A stretch of DNA of 64,000 nt from Labrenzia sp. CE80 (GCF_009650605.1 NZ_WAJT01000001.1:1860001-1924000); one strand, 5' to 3'. Numbered from the stretch's first letter, positions 1 to 9,243 are shown. Translations and numbers: made by a program. The notes: generated by a model from the sequence alone, not told the origin.

Positions 1-767
1 AGCCGGATCTTGGCCTTTATGCCGCCGCCCGCGAAACGGCTGAAAAGATTGATGAAGTGCTTGTCGCTCCGCGCGAGGCCGCCAGCATCAAGGTACCCGC
101 CGGCCATTTCCTGAAGATGTCGTCCGTCGAGGGCCCGCAGGTCGGCGATCTCAATCTCTTCAACCTGCATGACCTCAGCGAGCGGTTCTATTCAGGCAAG
201 ACGCGGGCGCTGCATGGCACGCACGTGACCACCGGCGACCGGCTGTGGTCGTCCTTCCCGACCCTGCGCCCGATGGCGACGGTGACGACGGACACTCTCG
301 ACTGGTACGGCATCGATGAATTCGGCGGGTCTGTGCATGACGTGATCGGGACGCGCTGCGATCCTTATACGGGCAAGGTGCTGAGCGGCACGGACTACCA
401 TCACTGCTGCCATTCGAACCTGACCCGGGCGTTGGCCGATGCCCGCGAACTTCCGCTTGAAGAGGCCGAGCGCCATGTGCACGACGTGCTCAATGTCTTC
501 ATGTGCACCGGGTTCACCCGGGACACGGGCCAGTATTTCATGAAGGCCAGCCCGGTGCGGCCGGGCGACTATCTGGAGCTTTTCGCCGAGATCGACCTGC
601 TGGCGGTTCTGAGCGCCTGTCCGGGCGGCGATTGTTCGTCCGAACACACCAGTGACGTTGCCGCCTGCCATCCCCTGTTGATGGAAGTCTTCCGCCCGGG
701 CGACGGCACGCTCGGCAGCTGGTCGCAGCCTGCGGTCAATGGCTACGACCGGAGCCACGGCCGCTAA
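1..767 (+). CDS. DUF1989 / urea carboxylase-associated family protein (5' partial)
   Basis: The reading frame is open from base 3, so the start lies upstream of the window; 254 residues are visible. The sequence KVPAGHFLKMSSVEGPQVGD and the later DPYTGKV, HHCCHSN and CPGGD segments are typical of DUF1989 proteins, which often sit beside urea carboxylase or amino-acid catabolic genes. The His/Cys clusters are likely metal ligands (inference). The true neighbours that would define its role are outside the window. The first downstream gene is convergent and unrelated. Confidence 0.8.
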   Translation, partial: PDLGLYAAARETAEKIDEVLVAPREAASIKVPAGHFLKMSSVEGPQVGDLNLFNLHDLSERFYSGKTRALHGTHVTTGDRLWSSFPTLRPMATVTTDTLDWYGIDEFGGSVHDVIGTRCDPYTGKVLSGTDYHHCCHSNLTRALADARELPLEEAERHVHDVLNVFMCTGFTRDTGQYFMKASPVRPGDYLELFAEIDLLAVLSACPGGDCSSEHTSDVAACHPLLMEVFRPGDGTLGSWSQPAVNGYDRSHGR

Positions 768-785
768 GCCTCAGACCAGAAACAA

Positions 786-815
786 GGCGCTGCGGACGAT
801 GGTCTCCGCAGCGCC
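786..815. terminator. hairpin between convergent genes
   Basis: An 11-bp perfect inverted repeat (GGCGCTGCGGA / TCCGCAGCGCC) with an 8-nt loop lies between the stop codons of the DUF1989 gene and the convergent efflux gene. It has no clear T-tract, so it is a structural candidate terminator only. Confidence 0.5.
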
Positions 816-820
816 TGCAT

Positions 821-2032
821 TCAGGTGTTGGCCACTTCCTGTGGCCGGATCAGGCGGCCTGCAAACCAAAGCGCCAACGCGGCCAGAGCCGGGACAAAGA
901 TCCCGATCGCCATGGGCGAAGCGTCCTCTGCCGTCATGAGGGCGACCACGGTCGAACACAGGAAAGCAATCGCAAACTGGCATGCGCCCAGGAGCGCCGA
1001 GCCGACGCCTGCCCCTCCGCGTGCTGCTTCCATGGCAATCGACATGGCATTGGCGCTCAAGAGACCGACGAACCCGATGGCGAACCAGAGCGGCACCACG
1101 AAAACCCACAGGTTCTGCGTGGACGACAGGGCAAACAGGCCGCCGCCAAGGAGAGCAAAGACCGGCAGGCAGGCGGTCAGAAGAACCTCCGGGCTGTAGT
1201 GGTTCAAGAGCCTCGTGTTGATGTGGGAAAACACCGCCAACGATGCCGCGACCAGACCGAACAACAGGCCATAGGTCATGTTGTCGAGACCATAGAAACT
1301 CTTGAAAATACCTGCCGACGCCGTAATGAAGGCGAACATGGCTGCCTGAACCAGAGCGGCGACGAAAGCCGGGATCAGGAAGCGCGGATTGCTGACCAGT
1401 CGCGCATAGCCCTTGAAGGCGTCACGGAACGGCGTATCGCCGCGCTCTTCCTTCGGCAGGGTTTCCGGCAGGACGATCATCGACAGGCTCGCTGATGCAA
1501 GGCCGAGGATCACCATGAAGACGAAGATCGACTGCCACCCCCAGGCGGTCAGGAACAAGCTGCCGACAAAGGGCGCCATGACCGGGCCGATGGTCATGAG
1601 CATCACCAGCACGGTCATGGTCTTTGCAGCTTCCCTGCCCTCGAAGAGATCGGTGACCATGGCACGGCCGACGACCATACCGGCACAGGCGCCAATGGCC
1701 TGAACCGCGCGCAAGCCGTTGAAGATCGTTACATCCCCGACGAGAAGCAAGGCGACCGAGGTGACGGTGAAGACCGCGATCCCGACGATCAAAGGCCCCT
1801 TGCGCCCAAAACCGTCGATGGCAGGCCCCATGATCAGCTGACCGACGCAAAGCCCCAGAAAAAACAACGACAGGGAGAGTTCGACAGCGGCATCGCTGGC
1901 GCCAAGGCTATGGGCGAGCTGATCCAGGCCTGAGAGATACATGTCCGTCGCCACGGGCGGAAAGACCGCTAGCAGCGCCAGGACAGTGACGAGCAGGACA
2001 TAGGGCGTCCCGGTTTTCGCCGAGGTGGGCAT
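821..2032 (-). CDS. Bcr/CflA-type MFS drug efflux transporter
   Basis: This 403-residue protein is a 12-helix major facilitator. The N-terminal part reads FPPVATDMYLSGLDQLAHSL, a Bcr/CflA signature, followed by GQLIMGPAIDGFGRKGPL, the loop 2-3 MFS motif, and VVGRAMVTDLFEG. It probably exports drugs or metabolites by proton antiport at the inner membrane. The start at 2032 (MPTSAKTG) is chosen over a longer frame because GGAGAA lies a few bases upstream. It is divergent from a TetR regulator, which suggests direct repression. Confidence 0.85.
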   Translation of the reverse strand: MPTSAKTGTPYVLLVTVLALLAVFPPVATDMYLSGLDQLAHSLGASDAAVELSLSLFFLGLCVGQLIMGPAIDGFGRKGPLIVGIAVFTVTSVALLLVGDVTIFNGLRAVQAIGACAGMVVGRAMVTDLFEGREAAKTMTVLVMLMTIGPVMAPFVGSLFLTAWGWQSIFVFMVILGLASASLSMIVLPETLPKEERGDTPFRDAFKGYARLVSNPRFLIPAFVAALVQAAMFAFITASAGIFKSFYGLDNMTYGLLFGLVAASLAVFSHINTRLLNHYSPEVLLTACLPVFALLGGGLFALSSTQNLWVFVVPLWFAIGFVGLLSANAMSIAMEAARGGAGVGSALLGACQFAIAFLCSTVVALMTAEDASPMAIGIFVPALAALALWFAGRLIRPQEVANT

Positions 2033-2107
2033 GAAGGTTCTCCAATGGGCGTTTTCGGCCGCCATTGTTTTTGGGTCGCACAGTCCCTATTAAGAAACTG
2101 CAGTTCC

Positions 2108-2133
2108 GTATTTAAATACGAGACTATCGTCTC
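2108..2133. promoter_or_regulatory. candidate TetR operator: two adjacent palindromes
   Basis: Two perfect palindromes abut in the efflux/TetR divergent intergenic region: GTATTTAAATAC (2108-2119) and GAGAC-TATC-GTCTC (2120-2133). TetR-family dimers bind such sites, and the neighbouring divergent pair makes an operator likely. This is inferred from position and symmetry; binding is not shown. Confidence 0.5.
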
Positions 2134-2176
2134 TTATTCAAGATGGTGCTGCAGATTTTTATTCGGGAGAAGAAAA

Positions 2177-2758
2177 ATGACCGAAATCCCGCGACAAGCC
2201 GGACGGCCCAGGGAGGAAGCGACCGCACCGGCGCTGATGGACGCCGCGCGGCGGCTGGTCCGAACGAACGGCTACGACAAGGTTTCCATCACGCAGATCA
2301 TCAAGGAAGCTGGCGTGTCACGGCAGTCGCTTTACCGTCGCTGGCCGACCAAGGCGGATCTGGTGCTTGAGGCTTTCTTTGAATCGGCATCTCAAGACGC
2401 CTCCGACGCGGAGCGTCGCCCGGACCATGAGTCTGCGCGCCAGCGCCTGCTTGATCTGTTGATCAGCATCTTCGACCACATCGCCCGCGATGGCGCCGCC
2501 ATGCGCAGCCTGATTGCATCCGCCCAGGAGGACCCGCAATTTCGCGAAAGTTTCATCGAGAAATTCGTTCTGCCGCGCGAGGAAATCGTGACCGATATCC
2601 TTCAGCAGGCTGTTGAAAGCGGTGAACTGCCGCCACACAGCAATGTCGCAATGCTCACGACGATGATCCATGGCGCATTCTGGTACCGGATGCTGAACGA
2701 CTGGCCGCTTGATGCAGCCTTTGCCAAGGCAATGGTGTCTCAGATCTTCGGTTCCTGA
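2177..2758 (+). CDS. TetR/AcrR family transcriptional regulator
   Basis: This 193-residue regulator has an N-terminal TetR helix-turn-helix: GRPREEATAPALMDAARRL, then VSITQIIKEAGVSRQSLYRR with the usual LYRRWPTKADLV ending. The C-terminal helical domain would bind the ligand and form the dimer. The ATG at 2177 is preferred because it begins just before the family-typical QAGRPRE start; the frame extends upstream to 2045 without family similarity. It probably represses itself and the divergent Bcr/CflA efflux gene. Confidence 0.85.
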   Translation: MTEIPRQAGRPREEATAPALMDAARRLVRTNGYDKVSITQIIKEAGVSRQSLYRRWPTKADLVLEAFFESASQDASDAERRPDHESARQRLLDLLISIFDHIARDGAAMRSLIASAQEDPQFRESFIEKFVLPREEIVTDILQQAVESGELPPHSNVAMLTTMIHGAFWYRMLNDWPLDAAFAKAMVSQIFGS

Positions 2759-2825
2759 CGGCGCCTAGCCTTGCCGTCTCGGTAACAGCTTTTGAGCCAC
2801 AAAAAATTGTTATCCCTCAAAATGC

Positions 2826-2856
2826 AAAAAAGGCCGGGCGTTGGCCCGGCCTTTTT
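2826..2856. terminator. Rho-independent terminator
   Basis: An eight-pair GC stem (GGCCGGGC / GCCCGGCC, loop GTTG) is flanked by A6 and T5. It can therefore work in both directions, ending the TetR gene on + and the cold-shock gene on -. Confidence 0.85.
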
Positions 2857-2912
2857 CAATCTTCATTTTCAAGTCGCGCCAGACATGCCGGCAGCGCCCT
2901 GAAAAATAAGAC

Positions 2913-3122
2913 TTAGACTTCCTGCAGGTTGTCCGCAGCGGACTTGCCGGAGCGACGGTCCTGAACAACTTCAAAGCTGACCTTCTGACCTTCGGTCAGA
3001 GGCTGCATGCCAGCGCGCTCAACAGCGGAGATGTGAACGAACACGTCGTTGCCGCCATCTTCCGGCTGGATGAAGCCGAAGCCTTTGGTGGAGTTGAAGA
3101 ACTTAACGGTTCCAATAGCCAT
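2913..3122 (-). CDS. cold-shock protein (CspA family)
   Basis: This 69-residue single cold-shock domain has both RNA-binding motifs: KGFGFIQ (RNP1) and DVFVHISA (RNP2). Members bind single-stranded nucleic acid and melt RNA structure in the cytoplasm. The start MAIGTVKFF at 3122 has AAGGA upstream; a longer frame to 3167 is not family-like. A long leader upstream would fit the usual post-transcriptional control of csp genes, but none was resolved. Confidence 0.93.
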   Translation of the reverse strand: MAIGTVKFFNSTKGFGFIQPEDGGNDVFVHISAVERAGMQPLTEGQKVSFEVVQDRRSGKSAADNLQEV

Positions 3123-3804
3123 AACGATTTTCCTTTTCAATCGGTCATGTAGGGGTGCCGTCGGCAAGATTGCCTCGGGCGATTAGCTCGACGTTGAGAG
3201 GAAAGATCGTTCAGTTCGCGGTTGCCCACGCCGTAACAAGTTCTTCAAGCAATATCGATGCGCAGGAAATAGTCCTAGTTCGTGACCAATTCAAGGCTTT
3301 TCACCGGGAAAAAACGAATAATACCAGACTGACCCCTGCCGACCCTGTCAGAAACACTTATCCCCCCTCATCAAACCTGCCGTATTATCACTCCCGTTCC
3401 TGCCATCACGGGGCCGCTTATGGACCGTCCGTTCGCGGTGGCCGGGACCGGGTTTCGAGGGGCTGTCTGCCGTGTAACGGACGGCTGACGGCGCCGGTGA
3501 CTGGCGGCTTGGGTTTGCAGCGGGGAGTGACGCGGTAGATTTCGGGCGCGTTTCGTATCTGGCAAACCGGAGGACACTCTACTTCCGGCACGCAGAAAAG
3601 AGAAAGACGCAAGCTCAGTCATTTGGGACACGGAACCTGGGCAGGCGCGACGGCCTTGCACATCCCAAATTCCCAACTGCTCCCGGCAAGTCCGGAGCGC
3701 CTGCCATCCCGTTTCTGACGGGAAACCGAAAACCAGCCAAAACGCCGGGGAGAGATCCTTCGGCGGGATTGTTGCTGGCGGCGGCAGAGTTGAGCGTTCT
3801 GCCC
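3123..3804. other. gene-free stretch between csp and heme A synthase
   Basis: About 680 bases contain no convincing gene. Short open frames exist on both strands but lack ribosome sites and recognisable protein features. The part nearest 3122 is probably the promoter and 5' leader of the cold-shock gene. The rest holds nothing I can assign. Confidence 0.5.
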
Positions 3805-4917
3805 CTAGCTTTCGATTGCGACGGGCCGCGGATAAGGTCCCTTCAACATCGCCATATAGTCGACCGCTGCGCCCAGAACGAAGACAGCAAAGGCCTGATG
3901 CCACAGGGCCAGATGCAGCGGCACGGACATGACCAATGTGGCAATGCCGAACACCACCTGAAGCGCCACGAAACCGACGATATGACGAGCCGGCATCATC
4001 ACCTGCTTGCGGCCGCTGACCTTTTTCGACCGGATCATCAGCCAGAGTGCGACGACCACAAGCAAATAGGCGGTGACCCGGTGCTGGAACTGGACGGTCA
4101 TGACGTTCTCGAAGAGGTTCGCCCAGGCCGGAGACATGGCCAGAAGGCCCTTCGGGATCACCTGCCCGTCCATCAGCGGCCAGGTATTGAAGGTGAAGCC
4201 GGCGTTAAGCCCGGCCACCAGACCGCCCATGAAGATCTGCAGGAACACCAGCGCCAGGAACAGCCATCCGACACCACCGAGTGCCCGCGCCTCTTCAGCA
4301 TTCGCGCTCTCGCGCGGGGCAAGACGGCGCGCAATCCAGAACAGATAGGCGAAAATCACGCAGGCAAGGGTCAAGTGCGCAGCAAGGCGGTATTGGCTGA
4401 CGTCGATCCTGTCGACGAGGCCCGAGGCGACCATGTACCAACCCAGAGCGCCCTGGAGGCCGCCCAAGACCAAACCGACAACGAGGCGTGGCTTGAGCCA
4501 TGGCTCGACGCGGCCCTGCATCCAGAAGGTCGCCATGGGCACGAAGAAGGCAATGCCGATGAATCGGCCCAGCTGACGGTGACCCCACTCCCACCAGAAG
4601 ATGAACTTGAACTCTTCAAGGGACATGCCCTTGTTGACCACCTCATATTGCGGGATCTCGCGGTACTTGGCGAATTCCTCTTCCCATTCGGTCGTCGACA
4701 GCGGTGGGATGACGCCGTGGATCGGTTTCCACTCGGTGATGGAAAGGCCGGATTCTGTCAAACGTGTCGCGCCGCCAACAACCACCATGGCCAATACCAG
4801 CAAGCAAATGCCATAGAGCCACCAGCGGATCAAAGTTCGATTGCGTTCAAGGCGCGAAGACCCCGCGTTGGCGCTGGCAAGTCCGGCGTTGTCACCTGTC
4901 TCGGAGGAAGCAGACAT
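3805..4917 (-). CDS. ctaA: heme A synthase (COX15/CtaA)
   Basis: This 370-residue polytopic membrane protein converts heme O to heme A for cytochrome c oxidase. Family marks are VVGGATRLTESGLSITEW in and after the first helix, EFKFIFWWEWGHRQLGR with a heme-ligand His, and FQHRVTAYLL and HLALWHQA further on with the other conserved His. The C-terminal membrane half repeats the N-terminal half, as is known for CtaA. The ATG at 4917 (MSASSETG), preceded by GATGGGAA, is preferred; a start at 4968 is possible. Confidence 0.93.
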   Translation of the reverse strand: MSASSETGDNAGLASANAGSSRLERNRTLIRWWLYGICLLVLAMVVVGGATRLTESGLSITEWKPIHGVIPPLSTTEWEEEFAKYREIPQYEVVNKGMSLEEFKFIFWWEWGHRQLGRFIGIAFFVPMATFWMQGRVEPWLKPRLVVGLVLGGLQGALGWYMVASGLVDRIDVSQYRLAAHLTLACVIFAYLFWIARRLAPRESANAEEARALGGVGWLFLALVFLQIFMGGLVAGLNAGFTFNTWPLMDGQVIPKGLLAMSPAWANLFENVMTVQFQHRVTAYLLVVVALWLMIRSKKVSGRKQVMMPARHIVGFVALQVVFGIATLVMSVPLHLALWHQAFAVFVLGAAVDYMAMLKGPYPRPVAIES

Positions 4918-5068
4918 TTCCCATCCCGTCTTTGAACCCGGGATCACTGCCCGGATTTGACCTATCACCGGGGGAGATATAGGTGCATGACAATGGCGGC
5001 AAGTCGCGGGCCGGTCTTTGCGACACTCTAACGCTGCAAAACCTTATCAGGAAAGTGAGTTCCCCAGC

Positions 5069-5284
5069 ATGGTTCCCTCATTTCGAAAGTTCGTCGGCAT
5101 GGTGGTTCTTGTGGTGTTTGTGATTGTCTATGCGCTGGTCGCCATGGTGATCGGCGACATGACCTTGCAACAATCCTCGACACTGATGCGCCTGGCCTAT
5201 TTCGCCGTCGCAGGCCTGGCCTGGGTCATTCCGGCCGGCGCCATCATCTGGTGGATGGAAAGAGGCGGGAAACGCCCGACCTGA
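5069..5284 (+). CDS. DUF2842 small membrane protein
   Basis: This 71-residue protein has two predicted membrane helices (VGMVVLVVFVIVYALVAMVI and YFAVAGLAWVIPAGAIIWWM) ending in the family-typical IPAGAIIWWMER. DUF2842 proteins are small alphaproteobacterial membrane proteins of unknown function. The ATG at 5069 has AGGAAAGTGAG upstream. The last 41 bases overlap the 3' end of the convergent deacetylase gene. Confidence 0.8.
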   Translation: MVPSFRKFVGMVVLVVFVIVYALVAMVIGDMTLQQSSTLMRLAYFAVAGLAWVIPAGAIIWWMERGGKRPT

Positions 5285-6344
5285 TTCCACGGCCGCTCCA
5301 TGCCCAGCGGGCCACGTGATAAAGGGCGAAAGGCGCCCCCGTCAGATATTGGTCGATGACATAAGGATCCTGGAAACGGCCGTTCAGGGAGACCCTCGGA
5401 AGAAGCATCGGATCGCGGGCATTCACCGACTTGAGCAAGCCGGGAAAGGTCGTGACGGCCGAGTTGAAACCGGCTTCACTCAGGATCTGTGCGTCCCGTT
5501 TGCTGACCGCGATCTTGTTGCCATAGGGATAGGCGAAGTGTTTCGGCTTGCGGCCCAGCTCCTGCTGCATGCGCTCGATCCCGCGCTTTATGTCTGATCT
5601 GGCATCTGCAGGCCCAAGACGTGCCAAGGCATGATGCGCATGGGTGTGGGCCGCCAGGGTCACAAGCGGGTCTTGCGCCAGTTCCCTGAGTTCATCCCAG
5701 GTCATCATCATCTCGTCGGCAAGACCTGTCAGGTCGAAGTCATAGCGCTCCGCCAGCTGGCGAATGATCTCGCGCTGCTGTTTTTCGTCGACCTCCTGGG
5801 TCAACCAGCGCGTAAGCTGCTCGTAGCAGGCGTCCTTTTCCGCCACCGTGCGACAGGAGATTGCGTCTCCCGTCGTTTCGCCCGACAACCGGATCTCGTC
5901 ATTCTGTCCGATGATGCGCTCAAGCGCGATCCACCAAAGCTCGGTCTCACGGTCAACAAGCCCCGTCGCCACATAGATGGTGAAAGGAACATTCAGTTCT
6001 TTCAGGATCGGATAAGCGATCTTGAGATTGTCGCGGTAGCCGTCGTCGAAGGTCAGGGCTGCATAGCGCTGATTGCCATAGCCGCTCTTGAGAAGGTCAA
6101 CAGCTTCATCAAGTGCGATGATCTCATAGCCGTTGTCCCGGATCTGCTCGATCGACTGGCGCAGGAATTCCGGAGTGATTTCAAGATGGAGATTGGGCTG
6201 GTATTCGTCATCACGCCCAGGACGAACGTGATGCATCATGAAGATCGCACCACAACCTTGAGTAAACGGCGCCATAACACGAGCGAGCCCACTGCGACGC
6301 AAGAGCTTGAAAGCGTTTTGGAATATTCTTTGGCGAGCACCCAT
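5244..6344 (-). CDS. polysaccharide deacetylase (NodB-type, CE4)
   Basis: This 366-residue protein carries the CE4 motifs: YAALTFDDGYRDN (metal/catalytic Asp pair), LAAHTHAHHAL (metal His) and HFAYPYGNK. It would remove N- or O-acetyl groups from a polysaccharide. No clear signal peptide is seen, though the N-terminus is basic and weakly hydrophobic. It lies at the left edge of the exopolysaccharide region, so tailoring of that polymer is the likely role. Convergent with and overlapping the DUF2842 gene by 41 bp. Confidence 0.88.
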   Translation of the reverse strand: MGARQRIFQNAFKLLRRSGLARVMAPFTQGCGAIFMMHHVRPGRDDEYQPNLHLEITPEFLRQSIEQIRDNGYEIIALDEAVDLLKSGYGNQRYAALTFDDGYRDNLKIAYPILKELNVPFTIYVATGLVDRETELWWIALERIIGQNDEIRLSGETTGDAISCRTVAEKDACYEQLTRWLTQEVDEKQQREIIRQLAERYDFDLTGLADEMMMTWDELRELAQDPLVTLAAHTHAHHALARLGPADARSDIKRGIERMQQELGRKPKHFAYPYGNKIAVSKRDAQILSEAGFNSAVTTFPGLLKSVNARDPMLLPRVSLNGRFQDPYVIDQYLTGAPFALYHVARWAWSGRGIRSGVSRLFPSTR

Positions 6345-6436
6345 TTGCGTCGGTCGACCCCTGAATTTCTGGCAGCAGATTAGGCACTGTTTCTTTAATT
6401 TTTATTGCTATTTGTCTCTAGAGTTGAACGAGCAGG

Positions 6437-7687
6437 ATGGAACCTGAGCACATGGCAGCGACCGGGGCAACCGCCCTTGCATCCGACCCAGTTGAGCGCC
6501 TCGTCGGAGCAGCGCCTGAAACCACAGGCAGCAACCGACAGTCACTCGAATTGCGCGTGACGCGGCTGGATGACTTTGCGTCCGCAAGTGACTTCATCTC
6601 CCAGCTGGGCGAGGACAGGTTTTCCCTGCCCTATCATGAAGCTTCCTGGATCGAATCCTGGCAGACAAGCTTCGGCGAAACAGAACACTGCCAACCAGTC
6701 CTGGTCGCGGGTTTTCTGGAGGAGCAAGCCGCTTTTTTCCTGCCGCTTGCCCTTGAACAAAACGGACCATTGCGGGTGCTCAGCTTCCTGGGTCAGAACA
6801 AGGCCAATCAGTCGACTGGGCTGTGGCGCTGCACAGCCGTCGACGCTGTGGAACCAGCTGTTCTTCACCGGCATTTATCAGAGCTCGGCAAGACGCTCGA
6901 TGCAGATCTCGTTCATTTGGCCAATCTGCCGGAACATTGTGGCGAAAGCTCCAATCCGCTCAGCTTCGGCGAGCTCGTTCAAAGTCCAAGCCCGGTTTTC
7001 ATCGGACCCTTGTCGGGCGATTTTGATGACCTTTTCCGGACCAGCCACAGCAAGGCCGCGCGTAAAAAGCTGGCCAAGAAACAAAAATCACTTGAGGCTG
7101 CCGACAACTTCCAGATCGTCTGTGCGGAGACTGAAGCTGAAATCGAGCGCGGCCTCAACGCCTTCCTTGAGCAAAGGGCGGTGCGCGCCGCAGCGACCGG
7201 AATTCCAAATGTCTTCACGGGCGAGAAGGAAAAGCTGTTTCTCGAAACCTTGCTGAAGTCCGGCCAGGAGCGGGAGCAGACAGGATTGAACCTGTGGTGG
7301 CTGGAATGTGAGGGCGAGATTCGTGCGACCTATCTCAGCTGCCGATCGGGGGACAGGCTGATCGGGTATGCCAACAGCATTTCCCATGATGACATGACAG
7401 CTCACAGCCCCGGCGTCGTGCTGTTGAAAGAAATCATCGCAAGAGCCTGTGCGGACCCGGGTCTCCATTGCCTGGACCTTGGCCTTGGCGATGAACGCTA
7501 CAAGCGATCCTGGAGCGAGGCGGTCGCGCTTTTCGACAGCTACACGCCCCTGACGCTCAAAGGAAAGCTGGCGTTTTTCGCTTTCAGCAAGAAGCAAGCC
7601 CTGAAAGCGCGGATCCGAAAATCAGAGACCCTCTGGCCACTCGTGCGCAAGATGCGCGCTCTGAAGGCACGTGTGCTGTCGAGCTAG
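6437..7687 (+). CDS. FemAB/CelD-type GNAT acyltransferase
   Basis: This 416-residue protein resembles GNAT_6 (CelD/BcsL-like) acyltransferases often found with exopolysaccharide genes. Visible features are LPYHEASWIESWQTSFGE near residue 60, a basic SKAARKKLAKKQKSLE segment, an acyltransferase core around AFLEQRAVRAA, and the late LDLGLGDERYKRSW motif. It probably acylates a sugar or lipid-linked intermediate. A second ATG at 6452 is an alternative start. A decayed copy of its last codons lies about 100 bp downstream. Confidence 0.75.
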   Translation: MEPEHMAATGATALASDPVERLVGAAPETTGSNRQSLELRVTRLDDFASASDFISQLGEDRFSLPYHEASWIESWQTSFGETEHCQPVLVAGFLEEQAAFFLPLALEQNGPLRVLSFLGQNKANQSTGLWRCTAVDAVEPAVLHRHLSELGKTLDADLVHLANLPEHCGESSNPLSFGELVQSPSPVFIGPLSGDFDDLFRTSHSKAARKKLAKKQKSLEAADNFQIVCAETEAEIERGLNAFLEQRAVRAAATGIPNVFTGEKEKLFLETLLKSGQEREQTGLNLWWLECEGEIRATYLSCRSGDRLIGYANSISHDDMTAHSPGVVLLKEIIARACADPGLHCLDLGLGDERYKRSWSEAVALFDSYTPLTLKGKLAFFAFSKKQALKARIRKSETLWPLVRKMRALKARVLSS

Positions 7688-7788
7688 CGTTCAAACAACA
7701 TTATTGATCGCGACCCTTGAATGCCTGGCAATTGTGAAACCTAAGCTGCCCGGCCGGAGCCCGATCCGCAGCGTCGGGTGTCGCCCTG

Positions 7789-7852
7789 GGCAAGCTGGCG
7801 TTTTTCGCCTTTAGCAAGAAGCGGCCCCTGAAAGCACTGATTCTCAAATCAG
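7789..7852 (+). pseudogene. remnant duplicate of the acyltransferase 3' end
   Basis: These roughly 65 bases closely match 7562-7625 at the end of the intact acyltransferase gene. Both translate to GKLAFFAFSKK followed by LKA. The copy has no start codon, no upstream part of the gene and several substitutions. It looks like the scar of a lost tandem copy or of a recombination event. Confidence 0.7.
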
Positions 7853-7865
7853 AACCTGTCGGACC

Positions 7866-8126
7866 ATGAGCATCATTGGAGCAAGAGCATTTCTGCAATG
7901 CGACGAGTGCGAGGTGAAGATGACTTTCAATCTGGGCCCTGCCAAACAAGGCGTTTTGCCCGACACAATCGATGATTCCTGCGACGAAGGCGCAGTCATT
8001 GAATTTGATCACTGTGCAGGCTGTCGTGACGAGAGACATTTACGCCCGGATTGCCTCCGGATTTCGGCGAAAACAATACAGCAAATTGAGGCCGCAGAGC
8101 TAAGAAATCATTTCAAGGTTGAGTGA
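7866..8126 (+). CDS. hypothetical protein, Cys-containing
   Basis: An 86-residue frame starts with MSIIGARAFLQCDECEVKM and has later Cys residues (DDSCDEG, DHCAGCRDE). The CxxC pairs could bind zinc, but I recognise no family. It directly follows the acyltransferase remnant, and an opposing frame (7701-8039) covers part of it. Coding status is uncertain. Confidence 0.35.
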   Translation: MSIIGARAFLQCDECEVKMTFNLGPAKQGVLPDTIDDSCDEGAVIEFDHCAGCRDERHLRPDCLRISAKTIQQIEAAELRNHFKVE

Positions 8127-8189
8127 AGCCTTGGATTCTGGAATGTTTCGGCCAAATGCTTGCCGAGGCAAGGCAGCTTTGGTTTTCCA

Positions 8190-8456
8190 TCAACGGCAGC
8201 CTTTTCTTTTCAACGCAATTTCCATGGCGTCTATAGCGCTATCGACGCGAGCTTTTTCGGCTTGGTGACCCCAAGCTGAGGATGCAACTCCAGACAGTGC
8301 AACTGCATCTTTCTTTGTATCTGAAATTCGAGAACACGACCACGAAGCAAACTGGTCGGGATCGACCTGACTTGCAGGACCGTCTTGCGGAGTCTGGCAT
8401 CCGGCAAGGAGTAAAAGTGTTACAACTATTGTGGCTACCCACTTCAAATCTGACAA
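8190..8456 (-). CDS. small lipoprotein of unknown function
   Basis: This 88-residue protein begins MSDLKWVATIVVTLLLLAGC, a lipoprotein signal peptide with lipobox LLAGC, so it should be lipid-anchored in the cell envelope. The mature part has two further Cys (SWSCSRI and the terminal KGCR) that could pair. No family is recognised. It lies in a less GC-rich accessory block beside another secreted hypothetical on the same strand. Confidence 0.65.
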   Translation of the reverse strand: MSDLKWVATIVVTLLLLAGCQTPQDGPASQVDPDQFASWSCSRISDTKKDAVALSGVASSAWGHQAEKARVDSAIDAMEIALKRKGCR

Positions 8457-8539
8457 ACCGATTTCCTATCCAACTGTCTATATCGACATTTCCCAAACAC
8501 TTCTTGAGCGTCCCCCCTTTGGTGCTACGCGTTCAACTC

Positions 8540-8965
8540 TTAGTTCTGATTTGGATCAGCGTATTTTGAGCAAGATGCGGTCACTTTCCAACCGCCATCC
8601 AACGACACAGCGGTTTCATGCCATAAAAGCATGTCAGGTCGCAGGCGAGAATTCAGACAAATGATATTATTGAGAGATACAGCAATTAGGTAATACGCAT
8701 GCTCAGAAATGCTTTGGGAACTGATGGTAAGTTCAAATGGCTTGGTTAAATCTATGTCGTCATAAACAGCGCTGTAGGATTGCCCAAGAAATGAACCCTC
8801 GAACTGGGGTGCATCCCCTGTTTTGAGAACGGGTTGTTTTGCACTAAAAGACGGAAGAACAGTTTCAACATCAACTGACCCATCAGGTAGTAACGGCACT
8901 TCTATTGTGTCCGCATGTACGTATGACACACACATAACAACAAATATAATGACTAAACGCACCAA
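8540..8965 (-). CDS. secreted hypothetical protein
   Basis: This 141-residue protein has an N-terminal signal sequence (MVRLVIIFVVMCVSYVHA, cleavage likely after HADT-type context). The mature domain contains two Cys (NNIICLNS and TASCSKY) that may form a disulfide. No family is recognised. Together with the downstream lipoprotein it may form a small envelope-directed unit of the accessory block. Confidence 0.6.
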   Translation of the reverse strand: MVRLVIIFVVMCVSYVHADTIEVPLLPDGSVDVETVLPSFSAKQPVLKTGDAPQFEGSFLGQSYSAVYDDIDLTKPFELTISSQSISEHAYYLIAVSLNNIICLNSRLRPDMLLWHETAVSLDGGWKVTASCSKYADPNQN

Positions 8966-9243
8966 TTTTCGCTCCGATGCCCGACGAATTTAAGAAATAT
9001 CGCCCCATGCCAGGGGCCTTTGATCACCTAGGTGAAGTCGAGAACTGAAGCCTCGCCGCCCGAACCTAAAGCGGGGAGCACGTTCAAGCGAATAAGTTCT
9101 TTAGTTCAGTAAAAAGTAGCCCATTAGAAACCTATTGCTTGTGTTTTTGTAAAATACAATCAAATGTATCATCATCCAAAAAACGAACTCGATTCGAGCA
9201 GTCGATAGAATGGCTTATCAGCAGACATGTTGGGGGTAGTTAA

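Noticed and set aside
3371..3904. 177-codon frame on - between csp and ctaA
   Set aside because: It has Arg/Pro/Ser-rich composition, no ribosome site or family, and overlaps the ctaA end.
3769..4935. 388-codon open frame on + opposite heme A synthase
   Set aside because: It is an antisense shadow; the minus strand matches CtaA throughout.
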